Shown here: piece after piece, positions 6,065-13,771 of the stretch
Layout: every line of letters begins with the position of its first letter
Numbering within the stretch: position 1 is the stretch's first letter
IMG/VR virus record: IMGVR_UViG_3300005589_000093
Location: 1 to 26,133 of that record
DNA: 26,133 bases
Strand: one strand, 5' to 3'
Source: a virus
Notes under the pieces: model-generated
The model's database searches: none
What the model was told of the DNA's origin: nothing
Seen by the model: only the letters and a program-made list of their open reading frames with translations
Position numbers and translations under genes: made by a program

Positions 6065-6087
6065 CTATCCACATGCTAGGTGGATAA
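6065..6087. promoter_or_regulatory. Inverted pair of DnaA-box-like sites between divergent promoters
   Basis: TATCCAC (6066-6072), a 7-base spacer and GTGGATA (6080-6086) form a perfect inverted repeat. Extended, the arms are CTATCCACA and GGTGGATAA, each one base from the DnaA consensus. ACCTTGCACGT on the minus strand (6063-6053) is shared exactly with the promoter region at 1928-1918. The site lies between two divergent genes and could control both. Confidence 0.5.
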
Positions 6088-6100
6088 CGTGCTAGAACTG

Positions 6101-6109
6101 TGGTATACA
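6101..6109 (+). promoter_or_regulatory. Extended -10 promoter before the chaperonin operon
   Basis: TG-G-TATACA (6101-6109) matches the extended -10 pattern and is followed 8 bases later by the ATG at 6118. Initiation would therefore be at or just before the start codon. Confidence 0.45.
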
Positions 6110-6117
6110 TGGTGTAT

Positions 6118-6288
6118 ATGAAAAAAAATACGCGGTCTGCCAACCTGAAAAAGTATTGGCAGTCTGTGCCGGAAGAGGATAGAAAAGCCCGGGCTTCTAA
6201 TGCAGCGAAAAAAAGATGGGAAGGAGTGAGTGTTGAGGAGAAGAGGGAAATTGCTTTAAAAATGGTAGCAGCTAGAAATAAAAAATAA
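6118..6288 (+). CDS. Small basic protein co-transcribed with the chaperonin
   Basis: From the ATG at 6118 the product has 56 residues and begins MKKNTRSANLKKYWQSV. Upstream GTG (6100) and ATG (6109) starts in frame overlap the -10 box and are less likely. It is rich in Lys/Arg, with two related helical units containing KYWQSVPEEDRKA and KRWEGVSVEEKRE. This RW..vs.EEk pattern is common in small plasmid and phage proteins and in short DNA-binding repeats, so nucleic acid binding is a guess. The TAA is one base from the chaperonin ATG. Confidence 0.6.
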   Translation: MKKNTRSANLKKYWQSVPEEDRKARASNAAKKRWEGVSVEEKREIALKMVAARNKK

Positions 6289-6289
6289 T

Positions 6290-7810
6290 ATGACACCAGC
6301 ACGTACAGTAAAAATTGGAGTTGATGCTCGCGATAGTATTATTAAAGGAGCAGATACCCTTGCAGATGCAGTAAAGCTAACACTAGGACCGCATGGTCTT
6401 AATGGTATTTATGTGAAAGGAGGTACTAAGATCACCAATGATGGTGTGTCTATTGCTAAAGAGATTGCGCTTGAGGATGAGATCGAGCAATTGGGAGTTG
6501 TTGCTTTGCGTGAGGCTTCAGAGAAAACAAACGATGAGGCTGGTGATGGTACTACAACTGCTATTACGCTTGCTCAGGCTATCTTGCGGTCACTCAAGCC
6601 ATATCTATTGAAGAAAGGACAGTATGACTCTCGTAAATCTCTAGCAGAACTAAGAAAACTGGTGAAGAAGGAGACTGAAGATATTATAAAAATCTTGGTA
6701 GATTCTGCCGTTCCTATTGAAACAGAGCAGCAGCTTATTGATGCCGCTCGAGTTTCTGTTGAGGATGAGGTCCTTGCTGAGATGATTGGTAAGGCTCAAT
6801 TTAAAGTTGGAAAAAATGGAGTGGTGATTGCTGAAGAGCATGCAAAACCTGTTGATATTGTTGAGCATGTGAAAGGTATACGCATGGACAATGGATTTGG
6901 TACGTCACTGATCATCAATGATCAGGAGAAGCAACGATTGGTTGAGAGTGACATTCCTGTGATTCTTACAAATCATGATCTTAATTCTCTAAAAGATCTT
7001 GAGCAGATTATCTCTCAGATCCGTAAGAGTGGAGGAACAAAACTTGCTATTGTCGCTCGTAGTTTCTCAAATGAGACTATTCAGTTATGTATGAAAAACC
7101 ATGAGGTTGGATATATGATCTATCCAATCAATGCTCCGTATGTTGATCAAACGCAAGTGATGAAAGACATGGCAGCGGTACTTGGTGGATCATTTATCAA
7201 TAAGGAGGAGAAAGATCTGGACTCTGTTCAGATGAGTGATCTTGGATTTGCGACTCGCATTGTTGCTGAGAGATTCAGTGCAATATTCACCGGAAAGGAT
7301 GATGTCGATGTATCTGCACGTGTTGCAGAACTTGAGAAAATGCTTGAAGGAAGTCCATCAGCTTTTGAAAGGACAATGATCGAATCACGACTTGCACAGC
7401 TGCAAAATGGTTTTGCAATTGTGAAGGTTGGATCTACTTCAGATCAGGAGCGTAAGTATAAGAAAGACAAGGTTGATGATGCGGTAAATGCTGTACGCGC
7501 AGCGTATCAAGAAGGAGTGGTACGAGGTGGAGGATATGCGCTGAAGAGTATTGGTCTTGAAATGCCTGAGGATTCTATTTTGCGTGAAGCAATCCAGGCT
7601 CCGTACAATCAGATCCAGGACAATGCTGGAGAAGAGTTTGAAATTCCTGAGTGGGTATATGATCCGGTAAAGGTGGTGCGTATTGCACTTGAGAAAGCAT
7701 CGAGTGTTGCGATGACACTTGCAACAACTGGTGTTGCTATTGCGCAGCCGCGACCTAAGGCTCGATATGTGCAGGAGGTAGACAAACAGGATGATGGGGA
7801 AAACTTATAA
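6290..7810 (+). CDS. groEL: GroEL-type (group I) chaperonin, phage-encoded
   Basis: This ATP-dependent protein-folding ring subunit aligns along its whole length with bacterial GroEL. Visible landmarks are TLGPHGLN (31-38), ITNDGVSIA with catalytic D51, the nucleotide loop AGDGTTT (84-90), and KVDDAVNAVRAAYQEGVVRGGG (394-415) with the second catalytic Asp. It has 506 residues against about 548 in E. coli: the equatorial segment near 420-455 is shorter and the Gly-Gly-Met tail is replaced by a charged end. In the apical domain the substrate/GroES-binding helices are changed; for example, by my hand alignment a Lys (K269) replaces E. coli V264. No groES is in the window. It follows the small basic gene by one base and precedes the terminase genes, which suggests a role in folding virion proteins. 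Confidence 0.92.
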   Translation: MTPARTVKIGVDARDSIIKGADTLADAVKLTLGPHGLNGIYVKGGTKITNDGVSIAKEIALEDEIEQLGVVALREASEKTNDEAGDGTTTAITLAQAILRSLKPYLLKKGQYDSRKSLAELRKLVKKETEDIIKILVDSAVPIETEQQLIDAARVSVEDEVLAEMIGKAQFKVGKNGVVIAEEHAKPVDIVEHVKGIRMDNGFGTSLIINDQEKQRLVESDIPVILTNHDLNSLKDLEQIISQIRKSGGTKLAIVARSFSNETIQLCMKNHEVGYMIYPINAPYVDQTQVMKDMAAVLGGSFINKEEKDLDSVQMSDLGFATRIVAERFSAIFTGKDDVDVSARVAELEKMLEGSPSAFERTMIESRLAQLQNGFAIVKVGSTSDQERKYKKDKVDDAVNAVRAAYQEGVVRGGGYALKSIGLEMPEDSILREAIQAPYNQIQDNAGEEFEIPEWVYDPVKVVRIALEKASSVAMTLATTGVAIAQPRPKARYVQEVDKQDDGENL

Positions 7811-7814
7811 ACAT

Positions 7815-7880
7815 ATGAAGGGGGAGGAAATGTTGGATAAACTTGTTGAGAAGCAAGTATTGCCTAAAAAGAAGAAATAA
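7815..7880 (+). CDS. Putative 21-residue peptide between chaperonin and terminase
   Basis: ATG at 7815 opens MKGEEMLDKLVEKQVLPKKKK, which ends in a Lys tail. It starts 4 bases after the chaperonin stop and ends 2 bases before an extended -10 box. A purine-rich GGGGGAGG lies only 2 bases before an internal ATG at 7830, too close for normal Shine-Dalgarno spacing. It may be a real small gene or a chance frame. Confidence 0.3.
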   Translation: MKGEEMLDKLVEKQVLPKKKK

Positions 7881-7882
7881 TG

Positions 7883-7891
7883 TGCTATATT
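7883..7891 (+). promoter_or_regulatory. Extended -10 promoter of the terminase genes
   Basis: TG-C-TATATT (7883-7891) differs from the extended -10 consensus by one base. The terS ATG at 7900 is 8 bases on, so the mRNA would be leaderless or nearly so. Confidence 0.5.
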
Positions 7892-7899
7892 GAAAATGT

Positions 7900-8436
7900 A
7901 TGGCAGATGAAAAACTGAAAAAATCTACTCCTAAAAAGCGCGTGACGAAAAGTAAGAATCTAGGAGGTGCAAGGCCTGGGGCTGGAAGAAAGAAGGGAGG
8001 GATGAACGCTAAAACTAAGGAGGCTAAGATTGTTGAAGAAGAACTTCGCAATCGTGTTTTGAAGCATGCAAACAAAATCCTCAACGCTCATTTGAATGTA
8101 GCTCTTGGTGCAACATACATGTACCGAATTGATGAAACTGAAGACAGCAAAGGAAGAAAGATCCGAAAGCATGTTCTTGTTACTGATCCAGACGAGATCC
8201 AGGCGGTGCTTGATGATACTGATGGTATTGGAACATCAGGTGATGACTATTACTACATCACAACCGACAAGCCCGACATCCGAGCTATTGATTCTCTGTT
8301 TGATAGAACCTTTGGTAAACCTGCTTCAAAGGTTGAACTTGACGCAAACATTATCAGTGAAACGCAACTAGACGATGAGCAAATCTCAACAATTGCCGCC
8401 CGAATACTTGATGGTAAAGCAGCAAGCAAAGAATGA
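7900..8436 (+). CDS. terS: Terminase small subunit
   Basis: The 178-residue product starts MADEKLKKSTPKKR. A basic N-terminus leads into GGARPGAGRKKGG (about residues 23-35), an AT-hook-like motif typical of phage small terminases, followed by helices (KIVEEELRNRVLKHANKILN) and a C-terminal RAIDSLFDRTFGKPASKVEL segment often seen in this family. It would recognise phage DNA and recruit the large subunit for packaging. Its 3' end overlaps the large subunit gene by 62 bases, or by 26 if terL starts at 8411. The stop is TGA, which argues against a recoded TGA. Confidence 0.82.
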   Translation: MADEKLKKSTPKKRVTKSKNLGGARPGAGRKKGGMNAKTKEAKIVEEELRNRVLKHANKILNAHLNVALGATYMYRIDETEDSKGRKIRKHVLVTDPDEIQAVLDDTDGIGTSGDDYYYITTDKPDIRAIDSLFDRTFGKPASKVELDANIISETQLDDEQISTIAARILDGKAASKE

Positions 8437-9829
8437 TCTGATCTCATTCCAGATTGCGACTAATGATAAGTATGAAGCTAATTGGCATCATGACCTTGTA
8501 GCCAGGGAGCTTCAGCATATTGAGGCATTTGGGGATAGAGATTATAAGATCTTGATCATCGATGAACCTCCTCGACATGGGAAGAGTCAGCAGATCTCTA
8601 TTGACTATCCAGCGTGGTACCTTGGCCGGAATCCTGATGCAGAGATTATCACCTCATCATACTCAGGTGATCTTGCTATAGACTTTGGTACAAAAACTCG
8701 AGAGAAGGTAAATAGTGACATCTACAAATTCATCTTTCCTGGAGTGCGCCTAAAGGCGGATGAAAAATCAAAAGGGAAGTGGAGGATCGAACAAAAGAAA
8801 GGAGACTCATGGGAATCAGGAGGATCCTATACTTCAGTTGGAGTTGGAGGACCTATCACCGGGCGAGGTGCGAGAGTGTTTATTATCGATGACCCTTTGA
8901 AGAACCGAGAGGAGGCAGAATCAGAAGTGGTACGAAAGAAGTTGTGGCAATGGTTTACTTCTACTGCATTCACTCGACTCGAACCGAATGGTGTGATGGT
9001 AGTTATGCACACACGTTGGCACAATGGTGATCTAGTAGGAATGATCAAAAGCCATCCTGAGTTTGCTGATCGTGTAAAGCACATTCACCTTCCTGCTATT
9101 GCCACTCAGAATGATGCATACCGGATGGAAGGTGATCCGTTGTGGTCTACACGTTTTAATATTGAGAAGCTGGAGGAGATAAAAAGATTGGTTGGTCCAT
9201 ACGATTGGTCCTCACTCTATCAGGGATCTCCGGTGCTAAATGAGAATCAGGAGTTCAAGCCTGAGTGGATACAGCACATTGATGGTGTGCAGTTGCTTAG
9301 TATGAATACGCGCAACTTCTTGACGGTTGATACGGCGATGAGCAAGAAGAGCACCGCAGACTACACGGGCTTTGTAGACAATCGAGTGAATCAAGAAAAC
9401 TTTTGGCACGTAAAAGCGTGGCAAAGCAAGATCGGTCCAGAGGAACTTATTGATGCTCTATTTGCATTGCACGCTCAGAATCAGTACGAAGCTATTGGTA
9501 TTGAAAAGACTACATATACAGAGGGACTGAAGCCATATCTGGATGCAGAGCAGCGCAAGCGAGGCAAGTTCTTGCCTATTGTTGAGCTAAGTCACCGGCA
9601 GACGGCAAAAGAGATTCGTATTCGTGGACTCATTCCACGCTATGCCGCTCGATCAATCTTCCACGTGAAAGGACAGTGTAACGATCTTGAAGAGCAGATG
9701 ATGAGCTTCCCGGTAGGTACGCATGACGATGTGCTCGATGCACTTGCATATCAGTTGCAGCTTGCAGATACGACTGCAGCATCGATGGGTAATGTACAGG
9801 TTACGCTGCATGACTATAGTATTGATTAA
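8375..9829 (+). CDS. terL: Terminase large subunit (ATPase and nuclease)
   Basis: This is the DNA-packaging motor protein, 484 residues from ATG 8375; an ATG at 8411 is an alternative start. The ATPase domain has Walker A EPPRHGKS (64-71) and Walker B FIIDDP (169-174), with MHTRWHNGDLVG (211-222) as the coupling motif. The RNase H-like nuclease domain has LTVDTA (D319), AIGIEKT (E377) and HDDVLDALAYQ (D451/D452), the acidic triad. The arrangement is that of Terminase_6-type phage proteins. It overlaps terS in another frame and is followed by the portal gene. Confidence 0.93.
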   Translation: MSKSQQLPPEYLMVKQQAKNDLISFQIATNDKYEANWHHDLVARELQHIEAFGDRDYKILIIDEPPRHGKSQQISIDYPAWYLGRNPDAEIITSSYSGDLAIDFGTKTREKVNSDIYKFIFPGVRLKADEKSKGKWRIEQKKGDSWESGGSYTSVGVGGPITGRGARVFIIDDPLKNREEAESEVVRKKLWQWFTSTAFTRLEPNGVMVVMHTRWHNGDLVGMIKSHPEFADRVKHIHLPAIATQNDAYRMEGDPLWSTRFNIEKLEEIKRLVGPYDWSSLYQGSPVLNENQEFKPEWIQHIDGVQLLSMNTRNFLTVDTAMSKKSTADYTGFVDNRVNQENFWHVKAWQSKIGPEELIDALFALHAQNQYEAIGIEKTTYTEGLKPYLDAEQRKRGKFLPIVELSHRQTAKEIRIRGLIPRYAARSIFHVKGQCNDLEEQMMSFPVGTHDDVLDALAYQLQLADTTAASMGNVQVTLHDYSID

Positions 9830-9837
9830 AAATAATG

Positions 9838-9846
9838 TGATAGTAT
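9838..9846 (+). promoter_or_regulatory. Extended -10 promoter of the portal gene
   Basis: TG-A-TAGTAT (9838-9846) is followed by exactly six bases and the portal ATG at 9853. The same TAGTAT-N6-ATG arrangement occurs on the minus strand at 25524-25510. Confidence 0.5.
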
Positions 9847-9852
9847 TGACAC

Positions 9853-11871
9853 ATGATCGGACAATCTCTAATTGATGATAAAGGGGAGCTGAAGGAGCAG
9901 TACAAAACCCTTTCTAAATCTAAGTATCAGCCTTCAGAGGAGGTGATGAAACTATTTGAAAAGGTGCAGACTGACTATCAGACTGCATACATGTTGCAGA
10001 ACCGGAGTTTCAATGAGTTCGATGGATACTCATTGCTGCAGCGAGCTAAGATGGATCAGGAAACATTTAGTTCTTTTGTAGGAATTGAATATCTACCAGC
10101 GCATAAGAAGTGGCGATGGCGCGGAAGGCGAAACACTGCGCGTAATAAGTTGATCGGTATCCTTTCGCACATGTTGGCAGCAATGCTCTTTCCTGTTGTA
10201 CGTGCTCAGGATGAAAGCGATGAGGAGGATAAGGGAGCAGCGCGAGCAATGGCAATTCTTGTTGAGGAATATCTACGCAAGGCAGACTATGAGATGAAGT
10301 TTATGTACATTGTGCTCTCAGCACTTGTAAATCCTGCTGTATTCGTGAATGTTGAATTTGTTGAAGCGTATCAGCGTATTAAAGTTAAAACAGATTCAGG
10401 AAAGTATGAGGTGGAGAAAGTGCTGGATGAATTTCTTTCAGGACTGAATCTAAACATCTTGCCTATTGATGAGGTAATGCTTGGAGACTTCTATACATTC
10501 GATATTCGTAGGCAACCGTTCATCCTCCGGGTACGAAGGATCTCATACGAGAAAGCTCGAAGTGTGTACGGTGACAACAAGAATTTTGAGTACGTACAAC
10601 CAGGTATGACTCATGTGCTTATTAATGGTGAAGATGGAGAACAGCAGCTATTTGATGTGGACTGGACCGAAGCTGATTCTAATTTTGTACAAGAGATCAC
10701 TGCATATTACTTGGCAGATGATATGGAGGTGAAGTTGGTTGGTGGAGTATTTATGGGTAATGAGGAGGATGTCTGGAATGGTAATCCATTCTCACACCGG
10801 AGAGCTACACTGCATAAAAATAAATGGGTGACTGTACCAGTATATCCATTTGCAAAAACTGGATTTGAGCCTATTGATCCTTCGTGTCGATTCGCATACT
10901 ACAAGTCCGGAGCATTCAAGGAGTATTGGGATGATAAGGGAATCAACCAGATGGATCGTCTGATGATGGATGGATCGTATCTTGAGGTGATCAAGCCTAT
11001 CTTTATTTCAGGTGCTGCAAAGATCGACAGCACTGTTGTTGTTCCAGGAGCTTCAGTTGCACTTCCAGCAGATGCGAGCGTGACTCCGTACAGTGTTGGA
11101 TCGAATCTTGCTGCTGCATACAATGCGATCCGGGAACGAGAGAATGCATTGTCTGAGAGTACTCAGGACAAAATCATGCAAGGTAATGTTGAAAAGGGTG
11201 TTACTGCATATGCTACAAACAGAGCAGAAAAGAATGCGCGGATCTTCTTGGGAGTATTTGGTCTCATGCTTGCAAGTCTTGTTGAACAGATCGGAGAGCT
11301 GACTACTGATTGTGTTGTCGCAACTGCGACTGTTGGTGATGTTGATCTTACTACACCTGAATCAGTACGAATGAAGTTTAAAACTATTACTTCTCGATCT
11401 ACTGAAAAGGGAAGAAGTATCACTCATAAGATTATCTTTACAGATAAGAACATGGGATACGACATGACAAAGGAGGAAATACGAAAGCGTGAATGGGAGC
11501 TATATAATAAAACTGGAAAGGAGAAAGGAGACCAGAGGATCTTCGAGGTAAATCCATATCTTTTTGCGCGAAGGAAGTACTTCATGTATGTGGATGCTGA
11601 TCAGATCGTACAGAAGTCTATGGGTACTGATCGAGATCAGAGTATCCTTGCCTTCAATATACTTACTGATTCGCGTGTTGCTCCATTCACTGATCAAGAA
11701 GCTGTTGTCAATGACTTTGTTATTGATGAATTCTCAAATGGTAATCCTGATCGCTACAAGCGTAAAGGAAATCTACCTGATGAGCTACTGAATGGAATGA
11801 TGGCTCAGGCTGGAACTAAGACAGGAGGAATGGAAGCAGTGGCAGAACCTGGAGCAGAGTTTATTGGATAA
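9853..11871 (+). CDS. Portal protein
   Basis: The 672-residue product follows terL and precedes the head genes. The N-terminal third is helical with a conserved-looking GRRNTARNKLIGILSHMLAA segment. The middle contains the wing-like mixed region (NILPIDEVMLGDFYTFDIRR). The helical stem and clip region includes MDRLMMDGSYLEVIKPIF and SESTQDKIMQGNVEKGVTAY, the latter typical of podovirus portals (ESTQ...G...tAtE). It would form the dodecameric ring at the capsid vertex through which DNA is packed. The length suits P22/T7-like podophages. There is no Shine-Dalgarno; a -10 box sits 6 bases before the start. Confidence 0.82.
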   Translation: MIGQSLIDDKGELKEQYKTLSKSKYQPSEEVMKLFEKVQTDYQTAYMLQNRSFNEFDGYSLLQRAKMDQETFSSFVGIEYLPAHKKWRWRGRRNTARNKLIGILSHMLAAMLFPVVRAQDESDEEDKGAARAMAILVEEYLRKADYEMKFMYIVLSALVNPAVFVNVEFVEAYQRIKVKTDSGKYEVEKVLDEFLSGLNLNILPIDEVMLGDFYTFDIRRQPFILRVRRISYEKARSVYGDNKNFEYVQPGMTHVLINGEDGEQQLFDVDWTEADSNFVQEITAYYLADDMEVKLVGGVFMGNEEDVWNGNPFSHRRATLHKNKWVTVPVYPFAKTGFEPIDPSCRFAYYKSGAFKEYWDDKGINQMDRLMMDGSYLEVIKPIFISGAAKIDSTVVVPGASVALPADASVTPYSVGSNLAAAYNAIRERENALSESTQDKIMQGNVEKGVTAYATNRAEKNARIFLGVFGLMLASLVEQIGELTTDCVVATATVGDVDLTTPESVRMKFKTITSRSTEKGRSITHKIIFTDKNMGYDMTKEEIRKREWELYNKTGKEKGDQRIFEVNPYLFARRKYFMYVDADQIVQKSMGTDRDQSILAFNILTDSRVAPFTDQEAVVNDFVIDEFSNGNPDRYKRKGNLPDELLNGMMAQAGTKTGGMEAVAEPGAEFIG

Positions 11872-11894
11872 ACGTACATATACGATGAAAAAGG

Positions 11895-11903
11895 TGCTAA
11901 AAT
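11895..11903 (+). promoter_or_regulatory. Extended -10 promoter before the head-gene cluster
   Basis: TG-C-TAAAAT (11895-11903) matches the extended -10 consensus except for one base. Initiation is expected near 11910, just before a hairpin/micro-ORF at 11914. Confidence 0.45.
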
Positions 11904-11913
11904 AAAAAGCAAG

Positions 11914-11967
11914 ATGCCACTGCATAAAAAAGTGGCATGTGGCTACAAGCCAAAAATTAAAAGTTAG
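11914..11967 (+). CDS. Putative 17-residue basic peptide overlapping a perfect hairpin
   Basis: ATG at 11914 opens MPLHKKVACGYKPKIKS and stops at 11965-11967, two bases before the next gene. Its first codons form the left arm of a hairpin: ATGCCACT (11914-11921) pairs perfectly with AGTGGCAT (11931-11938), so the start codon is in the stem. It may be a regulated micro-ORF, a real small basic virion peptide, or only a 5' stabilising hairpin. Confidence 0.35.
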   Translation: MPLHKKVACGYKPKIKS

Positions 11968-11969
11968 TA

Positions 11970-12176
11970 ATGAAAACTATGGATAACTACCCTTGGGCAG
12001 TAAATAAAGAGAAACTTGCGCGAGCTATCAAAGCTCTGCAGGATGAAGGAGCAAAGGTTACAGATGAGGCTGTACGAGAAAAGTACGTTGGATATGCTGG
12101 ACTTGTTATTGATCAAGTAGAGGCAGAGCCAAAGGCTAAGAAGGAGGCTAAGAAGGAGAAGGAAGATAAAGAATAA
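11970..12176 (+). CDS. Small Lys/Glu-rich protein in the head cluster
   Basis: The 68-residue product begins MKTMDNYPWAVNKEKLARAI and ends in a highly charged Lys/Glu tail (PKAKKEAKKEKEDKE). The first 50 residues look like a small helical fold. The TAA overlaps the next ATG (TAATG), indicating coupling. Its function is unknown; small charged proteins at this position are often head-assembly accessories. Confidence 0.6.
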   Translation: MKTMDNYPWAVNKEKLARAIKALQDEGAKVTDEAVREKYVGYAGLVIDQVEAEPKAKKEAKKEKEDKE

Positions 12177-12565
12177 TGATCGTAAAACTCACAACTTGGT
12201 TACTGAAGCGCAGTAATTTATCAAAGAAAGATCGCATGCTATTAACAAATGCGATACTTGATAAATTGTATGCAATACCAACGCGTGATATTATTACTCT
12301 TAACGAAGAAGGAAGGCTTCTCGTTAATAATGTTCCTTTAGATCACGAAAAAACTATCCAGCTCCGCGATAGTGCTCGCGCTGCTCTGAACTCGCAGGTG
12401 CGCAATCTTGTAAAATCACAAGTTGCATACAAGGCGGTGACAATGGGTGTGCATAAATCAAAAGATATAGATGAGCTATATTTTGCGAAAGCGGCAATAT
12501 GGTGGGGACAGCAGGAGGATGATCTCCTCAAGCTGCTTGCTGGGCAGGAAGATTTGGAACAATAA
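12176..12565 (+). CDS. Hypothetical protein in the head cluster
   Basis: The 129-residue product begins MIVKLTTWLLKRSNLSKKDR and is mostly helical, with central segments RDIITLNEEGRLLVNNVPLD and AARAALNSQVR-like helices, and ends QQEDDLLKLLAGQEDLEQ. I do not recognise the family. It is translationally coupled to the preceding gene and lies between portal and scaffold. After its stop, 12566-12623 is non-coding and holds a 5-bp hairpin (CTACC/GGTAG, 12573-12587) and an AT-rich TTATAA. Confidence 0.6.
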   Translation: MIVKLTTWLLKRSNLSKKDRMLLTNAILDKLYAIPTRDIITLNEEGRLLVNNVPLDHEKTIQLRDSARAALNSQVRNLVKSQVAYKAVTMGVHKSKDIDELYFAKAAIWWGQQEDDLLKLLAGQEDLEQ

Positions 12566-12623
12566 ACGGGAACTACCCCCTAGGTAGATTACTTATAAGG
12601 CACCGTTTGCCATAAAAACGACT

Positions 12624-13259
12624 ATGAATGAAGAAAAAAATCCAGATATAAAGAACGAGGAAGCAGATGCACCTGGAGCAGATGCACCAAAGGATGAAGA
12701 TAATTCATCTGCACCTTCACAAAATGAAGATCCTATTGATGCAGAACTCAAAAGGAACGAAAGTAATACTCAGAAACGATCTAAGAAAGACAAGCTCCTA
12801 TATACAAAAAAGCGTGTAGAGGAACAACTTGCCGAACTTGGTGTCGAGGATGAGGATACTGACGATGATGCTGATGATGCTGCACCTCTTACGCGTGGAG
12901 ACTTGAAAAAGTTTAACGTGGAGAGCGCACGCAAGAAGTCAGTTGATATTGCCAGCAGTATCCAGGATGAGAAGGAGCGAAAGCTCACTCTTCAGTACTT
13001 GGAACGAATCGTACCTTCAGGTGATGCAGAAGAAGATGTACGCCTTGCGCGACTTGCGGTGAACTCAGTACGAAATGGGATGGTAATTGAGGAGATTGCT
13101 CGTAAAGAAGCAATCAAGATCAACCAGCACGATAGTGCTCCCGGTAATCCGGCACCATCTCCAGAAGGAGTATTTGAGCCATCACCACAAGAAGCATCGC
13201 TCATGCGACCTCCGTTTAATCTTACAAAAGAAGATATTCTAAAGGCTCGCGGAGAATAG
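12624..13259 (+). CDS. Probable capsid scaffolding protein
   Basis: The 211-residue product has a very acidic, low-complexity N-terminus (to about residue 50), a basic/helical patch (KRSKKDKLLYTKKRVEEQLA), a second acidic run (DEDTDDDADDAAP), then helices (RLARLAVNSVRN, EEIARKEAIKINQ) and a Pro-rich linker with a short C-terminal helix (LTKEDILKARGE). Composition, length and position two genes upstream of the major capsid protein fit a scaffold that guides procapsid assembly. The start is preceded by TAAAAAC-GACT-ATG, an A-rich element shared with the next two genes. Confidence 0.65.
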   Translation: MNEEKNPDIKNEEADAPGADAPKDEDNSSAPSQNEDPIDAELKRNESNTQKRSKKDKLLYTKKRVEEQLAELGVEDEDTDDDADDAAPLTRGDLKKFNVESARKKSVDIASSIQDEKERKLTLQYLERIVPSGDAEEDVRLARLAVNSVRNGMVIEEIARKEAIKINQHDSAPGNPAPSPEGVFEPSPQEASLMRPPFNLTKEDILKARGE

Positions 13260-13273
13260 GTAACTCATTGTGA

Positions 13274-13292
13274 AGGATTACTACTTAATCCT
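13274..13292 (+). other. Perfect hairpin before the decoration-protein gene
   Basis: AGGATTA (13274-13280) pairs with TAATCCT (13286-13292) around a CTACT loop, 8 bases before the ATG at 13301. Since no T-run follows, an mRNA stabilising or processing role is more likely than termination. Confidence 0.4.
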
Positions 13293-13300
13293 AAAACGCA

Positions 13301-13771
13301 ATGAAAACTTTCAGTGTTGTAAACCCACTTGATGCGGTGTCTAGTACACGCAGAATTGTGGAATCAGGAGGTGCAGCGACAATTGCTCGCGGTACTCCTA
13401 CAAAGCAGGGAAGTAACGGAGCCGTAGCCATCATGGCAGACGGTGAAGGTACTACTTCAGAGCGATTTACAGGTCTTGCTAAAAGCGTATCAACTGATAC
13501 AGCTTCAGCAAACGGAATTGTATATACAATCAATCCGCTACCTGGAATCGTATACAAGGGAAGTCCAAAAGTAGCAGGAGCAGCCGATACACAGGCTGAG
13601 ATTGACGCGCTTCAAGGTAAGCGTGTAGTTTTCGATCTTACTTCTACAACCTGGACAATTGATTCAGCAGCAGCCGATGGAGCCACAAACACAGTAGTGA
13701 TTGTTGGCGGTCAGCCAGAGGAGGATGTGCTTTACTTCGTAGTATCAGCAACTGGTATCTACTTCGAGTAA
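13301..13771 (+). CDS. Probable capsid decoration/stabilisation protein
   Basis: The 156-residue product is small, Gly/Ala/Thr-rich and beta-rich with no catalytic motif and no Cys. It starts MKTFSVVNPLDAVSSTRRIV; GTPTKQGSNGAVAIMADGEG and a C-terminal VLYFVVSATGIYFE strand resemble small head decoration (gpD or DUF2190-like) proteins. It sits directly upstream of the major capsid gene, the usual place for such proteins. The assignment rests on composition and context. TAAAAC-GCA-ATG precedes the start. Confidence 0.5.
   Translation: MKTFSVVNPLDAVSSTRRIVESGGAATIARGTPTKQGSNGAVAIMADGEGTTSERFTGLAKSVSTDTASANGIVYTINPLPGIVYKGSPKVAGAADTQAEIDALQGKRVVFDLTSTTWTIDSAAADGATNTVVIVGGQPEEDVLYFVVSATGIYFE

Noticed and set aside
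5422-6087. 221-codon open frame on the plus strand opposite the coiled-coil gene
   Set aside because: It is antisense to a gene with a well-organised charged coiled coil, and its translation is a Ser/Phe/Leu-rich sequence typical of shadow frames.
6100-6117. GTG (6100) and ATG (6109) starts for the small basic gene
   Set aside because: Both overlap the extended -10 box. The ATG at 6118 fits the leaderless spacing seen elsewhere.
6036-6302. N-terminal extension of the coiled-coil gene beyond 6035
   Set aside because: It would run through the divergent promoter region, the inverted DnaA-like boxes and the 6118 gene, and its sequence is hydrophobic and unrelated.
7820-7829. Shine-Dalgarno-like GGGGGAGG
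   Set aside because: It is only two bases from the following ATG and lies inside a short coding frame, so it is probably a chance purine run.
2620-8436. TGA recoding (Gly or Trp) in the host
   Set aside because: TGA serves as the natural stop at 2620, 904 and 8434, and all core genes are full length under the standard code.
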